From NCBI GenBank assembly GCA_010279815.1, contig QEOQ01000242.1, forward strand, positions 484,475 through 548,474: a DNA stretch of 64,000 nt, read 5' to 3'. The notes below the pieces were generated by a model. It was not told the DNA's origin. It made no database searches and was given only the letters and a program-made list of their open reading frames with translations. A program made the position numbers and the translations under genes. Shown piece after piece: positions 1-11,889 of this stretch. This DNA is from Brachionus plicatilis (lineage: Eukaryota > Rotifera > Eurotatoria > Ploima > Brachionidae). How positions within the stretch are numbered: the stretch's first letter is position 1; the number at the start of each line of letters is the position of its first letter.

Positions 1-1720
1 TTTAATAATTACATTTTCATCTGGTCAGACCAGAGGTTAAAAAAAGAGTATGAGAAAGCAAAATTCGAAGCTCTTAACTCGCTTGAAAAAGCAGTTCAAA
101 ACTACGAGCGAAATCTCATCAGTCAATCTAAACTAAACCCAAAGTAACTTTATTCCTTTGTTAATAAGAAAAAAGACGTAAAGTCTAGAATAAGGGCATT
201 AAAAACTGAAAATGGTAATGTAACCGATGAGGATGTGGAAATGGCTGTTTAGCTTAACGGATATTTTAGCTCAGTATTCATTTCTGAAGAGGAACCATTC
301 CCGATTTGTGAGTCAAAAACAGAAAACATTCTGGAAAAAATAGAAAAAAATGAACTCGAAATAAAAAAAACGCTTTTTTTAAAACCAATTTTTAAAAAAG
401 GGAACAAATTTCTCGTCTCGAATTACAGGCCAGTGTCCTTAACTTCAGTACCATGTAAGCTAATGGAAAAAATTATTAGAAACCAAGTGTTTAACCACTT
501 GATTTCAAATAAATTAATTAGTGAAAGACAGAATGGATTTGTCAAAAATCGAATCTGTGTTACCAACCTGTTAGAGAAAATTGATCTACTAACTTAGAAT
601 ACGCCTGTCGAATACCCATAGATATTTTACTAGCAGATTATTTAAGAGCGTTTGACCAAGTTAGACATAAAAGGTCTATTATTAAACTAGAGGCATACGG
701 TATAATGAAAGACTGGTTTATTGATTTTTTTAGTGACCAAATACAGAGAGTCGTAATGGGTGACGCTATGTCCTAGCGGACCGGCGTTAAGAGCGGGGTA
801 CCACGAGGATCGGTATTAGGGCCACTTATATTCATGCTTTTTATAAATGATTCGCCAGATATAATTGAAGGAAATAACAAACTTTATGCAGACGACAATA
901 AAGTTATCTCACTGGTCAACACAAAAGAAGGAAAAGAATCAATGCAAAATAACATCAATAGACTACAAGAGTGGTCAACTAAATGGCAGCTACATTTTAA
1001 TGTCTAAAATTGCAAAATAATGCAAATAGGTAGAAACAACCCGAAGTATTCATATACAATGACCGATAAAGGTGATCTAATTAAAACGCTGTGTACAGTT
1101 ACGCGCGAAAAAGACATAGGAGTAATATTGTCTAATGCCTCAAAGTTAAAAATCATATTCATGCCATTACGTCGAAAGCAAATTCGATAAACTATTAAGT
1201 TCGTTTAAATATCTCGGTCTCGATATATTCAGGACGCTTTATTGCGCGTTTGTTAGACCTCACTTGGAATTTGAAGCTTCGGTATGGAATCCTTATTTCG
1301 CCAAAGATATAGATTTAATAGAGAAAGTTCAACAAAGAGCAACTAAAAGACCACCTAGGCTCAGATATCTGACTAATGATCAGCGATTAGCTAAATTAAA
1401 CCTAACGACACTTAAAGAGCGACGAGGAAGAGGTGACCATATTCAGAAATATAAAATAAACAACGGTATGGACAAGGTAGAATGACACTTCCCGCGTAAG
1501 AGTTAAAACTACAAAATTACAAAGGGTGATTACCAAAAATTTGAAAAAGAAAGATTTTATTCAAAATTTTCAGGCAAAGGAAGATTCTAGTTTTTCACGA
1601 ATCGTAAAGTTATTTCGTAGAATGCACTACAAATTAAAGTAGTAGAAGCAAAATCAGTTAATTCTTTTAAAGGAGGATTGACGAAGTATACACTTAAAAG
1701 GGGACATACTTAACTTGAGA
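1..1720 (+). pseudogene. Decayed LINE (jockey/CR1-like) reverse transcriptase, 5'-truncated by the window edge
   Basis: Translating across frames gives the reverse-transcriptase order of a jockey/CR1-like LINE. NYRPVSLTSVPCKLMEKII lies near 420-480, ISERQNGFVKNR near 520-550, and GVKSGVPRGSVLGPLIFML near 787-840. LYADDNKVISL, the catalytic YADD box, lies near 883-913. The C-terminal segment at 1264-1485 contains HLEFEASVWNPY and VQQRATKRPP, typical of the LINE thumb region. Several in-frame TAG/TAA codons and frameshifts break it, so it is a dead copy. The endonuclease domain would lie left of the window. The family assignment is by motif only. Confidence 0.85.
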
Positions 1721-3640
1721 ATAAAAATATACGGTTGAGTAAATAATTAAAGTTTAAAAAATGAAGGTATCAAAGAGAGACTTGAAGTTTCTTTTCTCAT
1801 ATGACCACAGGGTCAGATGAGCAGTCTTCTAACACTACAACTACGACTAGTACTATCTATCTAATCTAAAATTTGGTTATAAAGTTTTAATTTTCTTTCA
1901 AAAAAAATAATGAATTCTCACCTAAATTATTTGTCATTTGCCTTCTGTATTAAGTAGACATAAAGTCTGTTTTGCTAAATAACCTTTCAATTGAGGCGCT
2001 GGTTTTCTTTTCCTTTCCAGTACTCTAATGGATCTGTGTAAGAGATAGATACCTCTGAAAGTATTTAAGTCATTCTTGTCACAGACATTGTTAAATCTGG
2101 TACAAAAATCAAAAATAAATTGATAAAAATGCCAAATCTTAAGTTCTGAAGGACTAAAACATGTTCTGTAAAATAAAGCAACTGGAAAGTTAAAGTCAAG
2201 TCAAGTTAAATTCTAAATTAGTTAGAAATTAAATTTTATAAATTAAAAACGTTATGTTGAAATAAAGAGACATAAAAAGTTACTATGAGAAAATGAAAAA
2301 AAAGTCAAATTTAAAAAGCTTGATTTTTTAATTTCAATAATTATTATTCATTTTTTACTATTATATGAACATTTTTTTTTCATCCCTTTTTTCCTCTTTC
2401 GACTGTAGATGAGCAGACCGTCAGCGATGGATACTTCAATCAGGGTAAAAACAGATTTTTTTTTTACAATTTTACTTAAAAGAGAATGAATTAGTCGGAA
2501 AACCAATGAAACCTTTTAAATTAATTGTTTAATTGTCGGATTGTGATTTGTCGATAATGATTTTGTCGTATAGATCTGACTACCTCTGCAAAGAAATAAA
2601 ACGAAAACTTTAAGTTTTAAAAAGCATTAAATCTTTTACGATCGTTAAATGGTATTGTAAAATTCAGTGCAAAACGATCAAAAGAACAGAAACAAAAAAA
2701 AGAAATTTAAAAATTATTTTTTCCATAAGTTTCCTGATTACGACATGGTGCAGCTTTCAAAGTTGCACAATAAATAGTTTAAAAATAAAAACTTTAATAA
2801 ATTTAAAAAAAAATATATAAAATAATAAAAAAATATTACTTTTAATATTTTGCTTATTTTGTTTTACAATTTTTATAATAAAATCAGTTGATTACGCTCG
2901 AGCGTGAATGTTATTAAAACTGGACCCTTTTTAATAATTAAAGTTTGATTGGGTACTTGAATGAATACAATTGAAAAGTCTTTAAGAAATTTAATATTTT
3001 TCAAGGAATTGTGATTTTTGGTACAAAAAACAAATACAAAATATAAAAAATGTCAAAGCTCAGTTTCTGAAGGAGCAAAACATGTTCTTTAAATTGTAGC
3101 ATCTGAAACATCCTTTGTACCACCAATACACTGATTCTGCAAAACTCTGCAATACATCTGCAAAATTCAGAATTTGGTGAATTTTAGTACAAAATCAGAA
3201 ACAAAATATAAAATACACCATAGATTTTATTTGGACAAGCAAAAAATTTTCTGTAAATTGTAGCAACTGCTTTTTCCTCTGTACCACCACTTAATGTAAA
3301 AATAATAATCTAAAATTCAAAATCTTACAAAGTATTTAAACCACTGTTTAGACAACCTTAAGTATTTGAATTTTACACTTTTGTTATGTTTTAAATGTGT
3401 CTTTTGTTATTTTTTTTTTTCAAAAAAAATTGAAAACAAATATTTTGAAAATTTCTGCGATCTGTCATAGAAATTTCGAACCATTCCAAAAAGAAGATAG
3501 CCAGGAGTCGAATTTGGTGACGAAAACTAACATGAAACCACCTTTCAAACAATAAAGCGTTTTGCCAGACAGGAGCCAGTGAAAAGATTATCTAGAACTA
3601 AAATAATAAAAAATAAACCTTTTAATTACCAAGTCAAAGA
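1721..3640. other. Non-coding AT-rich stretch with diverged dispersed repeats
   Basis: No convincing gene is seen. A loosely repeated phrase, 'TTCTGAAGGA..AAAACATGTTCT.TAAA', occurs near 2140-2180 and 3065-3105. A weaker relative occurs near 3235-3260. They look like old copies of one interspersed element, possibly the 3' part of the LINE to the left. Nothing else stands out. Confidence 0.4.
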
Positions 3641-3649
3641 GATCGGCCA

Positions 3650-4847
3650 CTCTAAAATATACAATTAAGCTCACGAATAGCGAATGCAGTTATAGTACTT
3701 CGATTTTCACTTGAATTTTTTCTAAAGATTCGAATGATTTCTGAAGGCAATTTTTGAAGTGAACTATTTAATTTATTGAAAAAAAGCGGCTTTCCCTCTT
3801 CAAGACATTTTTGAAAGAAGCTTACAAATACCCCACAATTATTAGGATCAGTTTGAAGTAAATGATCACATTTTGCTTGTTTCCAATTTCTATTATACAG
3901 TGATTCATCGATTTAGCATTTCTAGTGGATAAAAACAATTCTAATTTTTGAATTTTTTCGGCTAAAATGTCGTTTTCGAATTTGGTCATGAAAATAAAAT
4001 TTCTTGTTGATCCTAAGCTTTAGCATTAATTTACCAGTTGCATCAATAAACCAAACTGGGTTGTTTTCTTGAATAGCACCCCACATTTTTGCCTGTTTTT
4101 CTGATACCAAAAGCGCACCAAATGGATTTGAAACAACTTCTTGTATATATCCTTCAATTAAAGACTTTGATGTTTTTGGTACAAAAAGATCAAATACTAG
4201 TTTTGTAGCATCAGAATAAATTCAAAGATCATTATTTAACTGAAATCGGTGTCTGAATTGACTTTTGAGTTTTCTTAGAGACGCATAACTAATTTCACGT
4301 TGCTTAAAATCTTCATCTTCTAAAAAACCGTTTTCGGTTTGAAAATTGATAAGACCTTTACAATAAATACCTTTTTGAACGGCTTTTCGTTCAATTCTCG
4401 ATAGAATATTTGATAAAATTGCAAAATTTACTTTTTCTATACAAAAATTTGTCTCTAAAATTAATATCAGTTTGCAATTGGAATTTTCAAATGGTTCTGT
4501 CTTTATAAACGATTTAAACTCTTTGCCACAATGAATACACTTCAAATTTCCATTTCAAAAATTTTTTGAATAATTATTACATCTAACAGAACAAAAATGA
4601 TTGTTTTTGAGCTTGAATAAGCAATTAATTACATCTGATTGAATTTTCTTTGATATTAATGCATTTGCTGCTGATAAATATTTTTTCCTTCCTGCTGAAG
4701 ATATTGTTTTATCTAAATTTTTCCATCAATCTTATGAAAAAACAAATTCATGATGCCGAGAATTTTTTTCTGAATTAGTTGAGAGTTTTTCATTACAACG
4801 TAGCTCTTCAAATATGTATGTTTTAATCCAATTTTGTTTTTTTTCCA
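3650..4847 (-). pseudogene. Broken NOF/MULE-like transposase with C-terminal Ulp1-like (C48) protease motif
   Basis: Read leftwards from an ATG at 4847, the pieces fall mostly in one frame. First comes a basic N-terminus, then a CxxC pair (CIHCGKEF, near 4535) and a mid region at 4222-4545. Next is NPVWFIDATGKLM near 4050, the 'DATG' box typical of FB-NOF/MULE-type transposases. In the same frame, after two stops at 3913-3924, comes HLLQTDPNNCGVFVSFF (3806-3860). This matches the catalytic Gln...Cys segment of Ulp1/SENP cysteine proteases (Q-x-D-x-x-N-C-G-V-F). Transposases fused to Ulp1 domains are known in MULE-like elements. Four or more stops show it is inactive. No terminal repeats were recognised. 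Confidence 0.6.
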
Positions 4848-4859
4848 TTTTTAATATAA

Positions 4860-5600
4860 AAATAAAGGGCTTCCAATTTTAAATATTCTTTTGATTTTTC
4901 GAAGTAGTTTCATAAATTTCTACGAAAAGTGATCTTGACGTTCTGTTGTCTCCCTTAAAATCAGTCAAGGCTCTCTCTTTCATATAATTGACAATTATAT
5001 TTATTTGTTTTTCTTTGTTTTCGAAAATTAATGGATGCATTTTAATAAAAACTAAAATTTAAATTTTTTTGAATTTTCGTATGTAAAGTGTTTGCTATAA
5101 GGAAAATAATTTCTTTAAAAAATCTTTAAAAAAAATGAAGAAGATTTTACTTAAAATTGTTTTTTTTTAAAATTATTTATTGGTAAAGAGAATTATTATA
5201 AAAAAATAAACCATTTCTTCTGGTCTGCCGGATCTTTTTTTTATAACTCACAACGATATCAATCTAGAGTTGATTCTAAATGTATTTAATTTAGTTTAAA
5301 ATTTTAAAAATTTCGTTTTAAATATTTTTTGAATAAAAAAAATACTTATTTTCTTAGATTTATTTTTTTAGATGGAATTTTTTCTATTTTAATCAAGACC
5401 TTTATGGTTGCTTTATGCATTCAAGATTAAAAAATTCATTTATAATGAAAATGAGGCTATTGAAGGCTATAAGTAAAAAAGGAAAGCGAAAGAAGAAAAT
5501 TCTCGAAGATGACGATACATGATCAGTATTTTATTTTAAAATAAAACTAAGTATAAAATCTATTCATTTATAATTTGTATTTACGCCTATTTTTGGAATT
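4860..5600. other. AT-rich spacer
   Basis: No gene is supported. A short lysine/arginine-rich open stretch on the plus strand at about 5448-5520 could be a gene end, but nothing supports it. Confidence 0.3.
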
Positions 5601-5603
5601 CAT

Positions 5604-6365
5604 TCAAAATTTTTTCTGACTTTGCATGTCAGAAATATAGACAATTGCGCTATCTTCTTTTACTGGTCTTTCAGGTCTTTCATTTTGAGAGCCAGGATTT
5701 ATCATTGAAAAATTCTCCCAAGTACTATTGAAAAGAATTATAAAACTAAAAACGAAAATTTTTTTAGTCAAAATAAATTATACGGATTGAAATCGATCCC
5801 GCCGAGTTTGGACCACTTAATTTTCGCTTGACGCTTACTTTTTCGGACCCTCGTGTCCAAAATTTCATCAAAATAGAAATAAATGTCGTCTGGGTGGACA
5901 TATTCGGGAATATCCTAAAAAAATTTAAAGACTATTATTAATTAAAATTTATAAAGCATTACTTTTATTTCAGTTGTCGTTTCTTTTGAAATTTTCTCTG
6001 GCGAGAGAATAATCTCAGATTGTTAATCTTTTTTTTTTTTTGCCTTGAAATTCACTTAGTTTTGAAATTGTGATACTCGATTTGACATTTTTATTTGCAA
6101 ATCTAATTTTATGTTAAAATAACGAGTGCAATATATGTTCATTTCATCAATGTTCTCAATGCCAAGCTCATTTCTCATCAGTTTTTTGCATTTAAGGAAA
6201 CAGTTTTTAATTCGTTCCTTATCCCGATCACGATTTGAAATCTATAACAAAATAATTTAAAGATAAATAAAATTAGTAGATGAAAAATACTTTTTTGGAA
6301 TCACAAACAGTACTTAACGTTCGGTTTTGCGAATACAAAGATTCACTCTTATCAAAAAATGAATA
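5604..6365 (-). pseudogene. Decaying spliced gene with a C-terminal chromodomain
   Basis: Four minus-strand exons join with consistent splice sites and phase: about 6365-6291, 6241-5963, 5914-5784 and 5724-5604. Introns are 49, 48 and 59 nt with GT..AG borders. The last two exons together encode FDEILDTRVRKSKRQAKIKW followed by FNPTWENFSMI. This is the chromodomain pattern (D/E-x-I-L-x-x-R ... K-W ... T-W-E); the TWE box only forms after splicing. Two in-frame TAA codons in exon 6241-5963 (near 6057 and 6026) indicate decay. It could be a chromodomain of a retroelement integrase or of a host chromatin protein; no integrase motifs were seen upstream. The 5' part may have been lost next to the mariner insertion at 6.56 kb. 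Confidence 0.5.
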
Positions 6366-6564
6366 AAAATTTACCAAAGGAAAAAGTAATTTTAAATTTA
6401 CCTCTAAGTAGAGTTCATGACTTTTAAATTTAAGGACATCTGAATCTACATCGTCATATTCCCTTATTTTGAAAGTTTATTTACCATCGTACTTCATCGA
6501 TAAGTTATTTCTTCTTCACTTTTGTCGAATTTTAAACCTTTTTCTAGTAACAGACAACTCTAAG

Positions 6565-6850
6565 TACAACTTTAAGTAACTTCATCGATTTCTTTCCTCT
6601 TCCTCATTTCTTTCTTTCCATTTCCTTTCCTTTCCTCTCTTGGAAAAAGAAAAATAAATAATATAATAAATTATGCTAATTTTTAATCTATTTTAAATAA
6701 AATTTTTGAAAAAATATAAAATTAACGTAATTATGTTAAATTTAAACTTAATTTTCACTTTTTGCAGGTACTTTTTAACGCTAACTTGAAATAAGCATTA
6801 AACTTTGTATAATTATCATTAAAAATCAATTAGATTAGAAAAATAATTAG
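6565..6850 (+). repeat. Left terminal inverted repeat of the Tc1/mariner element
   Basis: It matches the reverse complement of about 8940-9268. Shared landmarks are the pyrimidine tract, the TTAACGTAATTATGTTAAAT block, and CGCTAACTTGAA.TAAGCATT. By eye the pairing is roughly 90 percent over the inner 220 bp. Confidence 0.75.
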
Positions 6851-6942
6851 AGTAGCTATTCAAAATGATGGTCTAACTATTACAAAAAGATAAATTTTGC
6901 AATTTGTAAACGATACAGAAATTCTAAACGCTTGTTGATAAC

Positions 6943-7948
6943 ATGCGTAGTGGACGAAAGCCGAAATTAAGTCAGGAGCATCTCGAATATTTAGATGAAA
7001 CCATTCGCCACAACAGACAAATTACAGTCGAATCTTTAATTTTAGCAATACAAAAAAAATATTCGATTAATGTATCAAAAAAATTGGTTTTCAATGCAGC
7101 CAAAAAAATCAAATGGTCAAGAAAAACAACCAGGTTTTTTTACTCTTATATAATTTTTCTTAATTAAATTTGAATTTTTTTACCAAAAATTTTTAAAATT
7201 TTTAAATTTTGCTTCCTCATAAATATAATAATTAAGATACTGTCAAATAGTCTCCGAAAAAAATGCAATTAAAAGGAGCTTATATTGTAATCATTGTTTA
7301 CTAACTGAAGTAAATTTTGATGACTGCATTTTTATTGATGAATGTTTGATTGAATCAGATATTTATACATTAAAAAAGTGAATAAAAAATATTTTTTGAA
7401 ATAAATTTTGAATCTTTTTGTTTAAGTTGGGTTCATAAAGAAAGCCGCTACTACAAAGCCCCTATTGTTAAGTATCGGCTTAAAGTAATTTAAAAAAAAT
7501 GTTTTACCTCAAGTAATTATTGATATTTTAATCAAAAAAGTTACTGCTTTCGGCAGGTATTAGTAGTCGTGGACCTACTCCCATTTGTATTCTTTCAGAT
7601 AAAATGAATAGCACTGATTTTATTACTATTTTATCAACCAATCTTCTTCCTATTATCAAGTAATCATTCAAATTTAATTTTTAGTTACCAAAATTTTTAT
7701 TGATTTTTCAAATTTAGATTTAGAACTAATTTTCCTGATAGACATGAGTTAATTAGTGATAATGATCGATAGCACACTTGATTTATTACAAAAGAATGGT
7801 TAAGTACCAACAAAATAAATCATTGGCCAACTCCTGCTAAAGTCCAGTAAGCATATTCTTAGTGAATTTCTAATTTATTATAAAATTTTTTTTAAATAAG
7901 ATCTTAATCCTATTGAGTTGGCTTGGGATGAATTAAAATAAGTAAAAT
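6943..7948 (+). pseudogene. Tc1/mariner transposase, interrupted
   Basis: The N-terminus (6943-7134) is a helix-turn-helix region containing SGRKPKLSQEHLEYLDETI and KKIKWSRKTTR. After a gap, 7245-7380 gives FDDCIFIDECLIESD with the first catalytic Asp. WVHKESRYYKAPIVKYRLKV lies near 7428-7488 and GISSRGPTPICILSDKMNST near 7556-7615. LISDNDR.HT near 7755-7775 carries the second Asp, where a stop replaces the usual Pro-Lys. INHWPTP is followed by DLNPIELAWDELK near 7900-7940, which carries the catalytic Glu. Some gaps look like short introns, but several stops make it probably inactive. The order and spacing fit the DD3xE family. Confidence 0.75.
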
Positions 7949-8119
7949 GTAAATAATTTATTATAAATATAAAAATTTAAATTAAATAAATAATACAAAA
8001 AATTGTAAATAATTAATTATAAATGTAAAAAGTGTAGATAGTGTTATAGTGTTGTGTCTTTGTCTTCTTCTTCGGTCATTAGTAATTTGTAAGTACGTTT
8101 ATTCATGTGATTTGTACAG

Positions 8120-8800
8120 TTTTTCCAAAAATCTTTTTTCTACTGTGATTAAATAGGCGTTCTGATAGATGTTGAATATATTCAACTTTTTGGACATCAA
8201 GTGGTCTTTTTGCCAAATCTTTCTTGCCTTTTCAATAAACATTGCAGCCTTGCAATTCATCAGTACAAAATAAATTTTCTAGAAGATTAGCAGCAAAAGA
8301 GTTCCCCGATGGCCCGATTTTTGAATCTCTTTTTGAATCTCCGTGTCGGTAAAATATTCTTTCTTGTTTATATTTTCTGTCGAAAAAAGACTTAATTGAT
8401 TTGGTTCAAATAAATCAGGAAAGCTTTGAACTTAGTCCGATTCTTTTTCAATTTCAACATAATTACTAGAGGCGACAAAATGAGTTGTTGAAATATTTGG
8501 TCCTAATTTTATTAATAAAAATATTAAAAAAAATTAATATTAAGAACTTGTAAAGATTTTGATGGTTGATTCTATTTAAAATATCTCGTGCTAAGCGTTG
8601 TCTATTTGTAAAATTACTTTGTCATTGAGAATCAAGTAACCAAATTCACACGATTTTAACTCACTCAAAGCATTAATGGGAATTATTCTTTCTTCATTGG
8701 TAAACGTAATCTTAATTTAATAAAAATAATGTAAAGAAATAAATTTAAATGTTAACAATTTAAAAAAAAAAATACTTTCATCGAAACTTGTATTGTATTT
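8120..8800 (-). pseudogene. BEN-domain-like protein, cargo of the mariner element
   Basis: In one minus-strand frame (about 8370-8120) the translation gives GPSGNSFAANLLENLFCTDE, then LQGCNVY, one TGA, then KGKKDLAKRPLDVQKVEYIQ and HLSERLF. This fits the BEN domain outline: F-A..LL..LF..eeL..cn..GK..LdpqkveyI. BEN domains bind DNA and act in transcriptional control. Upstream open pieces (8700-8580 with ERIIPINALSELKSCEFGYL, and about 8510-8385) may be earlier exons. A TGA inside the domain and further stops upstream suggest it is decayed. It lies entirely between the inverted repeats, convergent to the transposase. Confidence 0.5.
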
Positions 8801-8939
8801 ATTATTACATTTTTCAAATTAAATAATATATTTATCATTTTTTAATTTCTTTAACCACAGCGTTTCGCCATTTTAAGAAAGTGCTGTCAAGCGCTTGCAC
8901 TTTACTGTCGATTGAAAACATCCTTATTAAAATTCTCAA

Positions 8940-9268
8940 AAACAATTATTTTTCTAATCTAATTGATTTTTAATGAAAATTAACAAAGTTTAATGCTTAA
9001 TTCAAGTTAGCGTCAAAAATTACATACAAAAAGTGAAAATTAAGTTCAAATTTAACATAATTACGTTAATTTTATATTTTTTCAAAAATTTTATTTTAAA
9101 ATAGATTAAAAATTAGCATAATTTTTTATATTATTTATTTTTGTTTTTCCAAGAGAGGAAAGGAAAGGAAATGGACAGAAAGAAGTGAGGAAGAAGAGAG
9201 GAAGAGGAAAGGAAGAGGAAAGGAAGAGGAAAGGAAGAGGAAAGGAAAAGAAAGTTACTTTTGAGTTG
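8940..9268 (-). repeat. Right terminal inverted repeat of the Tc1/mariner element, with purine-rich tract
   Basis: It is the inverted partner of 6565-6850. The outer part (9155-9255) is a tandem purine-rich tract built from GGAAGAGGAAA units. It is longer here than the matching pyrimidine tract on the left, as expected for a slippage-prone microsatellite. Confidence 0.7.
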
Positions 9269-9720
9269 CTCTGGAAATCAAAAATTAATAAATAAATTCG
9301 CTGGGTTGACCATGTTAATTTTTGTAATTTTGTATTTTATCTAATGCGAATAAATTAAAACGATTTTTAAAAGAGGTGGTAAAAATTAAATTTAAAACAG
9401 TTTGTTATAACTGTAAATAGATATAAAATAATTTAAATTTAAAAACATTTATTACGTGATTCAAAAATATAAATTAAAAAGTGGATTTTTGTATTCACGG
9501 TGACAAGCAGATATATGAGTGATAATTGACACAGCATATATTTACCTTTCTATGATATTTTTTCATAAATTTTCTACGATAAATAGCAATTGATTTAATA
9601 AATAAAAAATGAAAAATAAAAAATATTAAATTTATTTATTATTTATTTATCAAACTAAATTTAAATTAATTGAAATAATTGAAAATTAAAAATTTAACAA
9701 AAACAATTAATAAAAAAAAT
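9269..9720. other. AT-rich spacer
   Basis: It is AT-rich with low-complexity TAAATTTA runs. No coding or structured feature is recognised. Confidence 0.3.
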
Positions 9721-9946
9721 CAAATAAATCATCAATCCCTCTACGCGGGGGTGTATCAAAACATAGAATAGAAAGTTATGTAGAATTTTTTTTCCTTGAA
9801 TTACGTAGATAATCAATAAACGAATAATTAAAACATAGAAAATCAATTAACAAAGAAAAGTTTTTTATTTTGATTACAATATAATAGTTTTAAAAAAAAT
9901 TTTTAAATATTAAATAAATATTTTAAACATTAATTTTAATAATTGT

Positions 9947-11336
9947 TTAATTTAATAAAATTGTGTGCAATTCCATTAAGATGTTCAAGAATATTTCCGC
10001 TATAACTACGACTAGTCTCTCAACGTTATTTTCATATTCAAATTCTTTTTTTGAGACTTTACGTTTAATTAGTTCACCTTTAGCAAGCCTAGCATAATCA
10101 AGTTCAGCTTTGGACTGTTCATTCCGTAAAATTTCAATCAAAGTTAAAATGTTCATTTTTTTCCTAACATCTGCCTGAACTTGACTATGCCAGCTTTCTA
10201 CATTATTATTGGTACGAGGTAATCTTTGCTTGGCTCTTTCGAAAACACTCCACAATTCCATTGGATACCGTGGAACTACTCTTTGTAATTTTGAATTTGG
10301 CTTTAGTTTTCCGATAGATGATTTTTCAAAATAAACTAATATCGGATCAAAAGAATTAGGGCTCTGATTTTCTACCAATTTAAATCCTGAAATAATATCT
10401 TTAACAGGTAAAAATGCTAAAGATTGTAGTTAGTTAAAACTGTATCTACAATCAACTACATTCAGGGCATACTCTTTGTTAAGACCTTTTGCTTGGAAAC
10501 GTCTGAAAAGTGACTGGGATAGATGAAAAAAGCAAGCATGTATTTTGAATTTAAACACACTAACTCCTGCATTTATTGCTGCCTGTTCAAAGTCCATATT
10601 GATAGATTTTGGTTTATTTTCAATATAGGATTCTATCATTTTAAACATTTTTTTATATGTGGATTGTTTTTTATTTGGTAGCATTGCAAAAAGACATAGA
10701 ACAGTAGTGCCATTTTTAATGACATGTAATGAATAAACTTGCTTGAAAAATGTAGGGGAAATATCAAAAGTTCCGTCTGCATACCAATCTAAATTTTCAT
10801 TGAGGATTGATAAATTAAATTTGGTTCTAAATATGACTACTCGATTTTTGTCATCGGAACCACTATCATCCCAATAAAATAGTTCGCCTCTAAAAGTTTT
10901 TTTTAACACATTTGGAATTGATATTTCAGCCAAAGAAGTAGCTTTAAAATTTTGAAAGAAAACTTTTTTGTTCTAAGCCTGTCTTAAAGCGTCTGGTTTA
11001 TTTATAGCCCCAAAGGCTGAAACGTTAAGCCCTTTTTGACTATCTATCAAGGTGGCTTATTTGGGCTTAATGATTTTAGCTTAATTTCCTCTATTAATTC
11101 AAGGGAGGCCTTGCGATTTCTATCAGGCAGGTGGTTATGCTTTTTTGTTGGTACTAATGGTGGTTGAAGTCCGCTTGACTTAGCACGTCCTGTACAATTT
11201 TTGTGCAATTTGCACTTCCAGTATATAGTTTTAGCTGATGGTATTTTGGATAATGTTGGCTTGTCAACTGTATAAGTATATCCACATGATAAAACTTTAA
11301 AGCCTTCTTTTTGTGTTTAAGTCAAGGTCCAAGTCA
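9947..11336 (-). pseudogene. FLYWCH-MULE transposase, broken by stops
   Basis: Read leftwards, a FLYWCH zinc finger comes first (about 11330-11045). It shows YTYTVDKPTLSK, IYWKCKLHKNCTGRAKS and KKHNHLPDRNRKA, which supply the Cys-Cys-His-His ligands. The MULE catalytic domain follows (10933-10430), with WYADGTFDISP (first Asp), INMDFEQAAINAG (second Asp) and KIHACFFHLSQSLFRRFQ. In the next frame segment (10378-9947) NNNVESWHSQV carries the Glu. The DDE triad is present. Stops at 11040, 10430 and elsewhere, plus frame changes, make it non-functional as read. Cut-and-paste transposition is the family role. Confidence 0.8.
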
Positions 11337-11620
11337 AAGTAGAATTTTTTTGAAAAACTTCATTGTATAATTTCTGTCGAATAATTTCAAATACATCATC
11401 ATTTTTTTCATTATCAGATTCATTTTCCTTAGCGTTAAAAAAAATCGAAATCAAAAGTAATATACTCACCTAATAAATCCTGATTTGATTCCGAAAGAGC
11501 ATTATTTAAATCTTGAGAAAAATAATTTAATTGCGAGGAACGAGTGGTCGCGACGAGCTTTCTAAGCAATGTGAGTGTGCGTATTGAAAATCGAAAGGGG
11601 GAGAATTCGAAAAATCATTT

Positions 11621-11870
11621 TTGTCGAAAATTGATATTAGTATACATATGTAATTTTTTTTGTTACATGTTATTTTGAAAAAAAAATCGAAAAAAAAGCA
11701 AACGAAAATACACATAATTAAATTAACATTTATACCTGAAAATATTTAATTCTCGGGTGTATTTGCTTAGTTAATTTAATTATGTGTATTTTCGTTTGCT
11801 TTTTTTTCGATTGTTTTTTCAAAAAAAAATTACATATGTATACTAATATCAATTTTCGACAAAAAGTTAG
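11621..11870. repeat. Long imperfect inverted repeat between divergent MULE and Helitron genes
   Basis: The left arm (about 11621-11727) and right arm (about 11768-11870) are near-complementary over roughly 100 nt. Both hold ATACATATGTAAT, CGAAAAAAAAGCAAACGAAA and TACACATAATTAAATTAA. The 40-nt centre contains CTCGGGTGTATTTGC, the inverse of a phrase inside the following ORF (11907-11924). It may mark the Helitron 5' region or a divergent promoter. Confidence 0.7.
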
Positions 11871-11889
11871 TTGATTTATTTGTTAAAAA

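Larger units (their letters stand above)
6565..9268 (+). mobile_element. Tc1/mariner-type DNA transposon with long terminal inverted repeats and an internal antisense gene
   Basis: The two ends are inverted copies of each other over roughly 280 bp (left about 6565-6850, right about 8940-9268). The shared inner part includes AATCAATTAGATTAGAAAAA on the left and its complement on the right. It contains a plus-strand DD3xE transposase (6943-7945) and a minus-strand BEN-like coding region (8120-8800). The outer ends merge into a purine-rich GGAAGAGGAAA repeat. No certain target-site duplication was found. Confidence 0.75.

Noticed and set aside
11527..11715. Minus-strand frame rich in Phe, Cys and Lys
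   Set aside because: It is a translation of the inverted-repeat arm and not a plausible protein.
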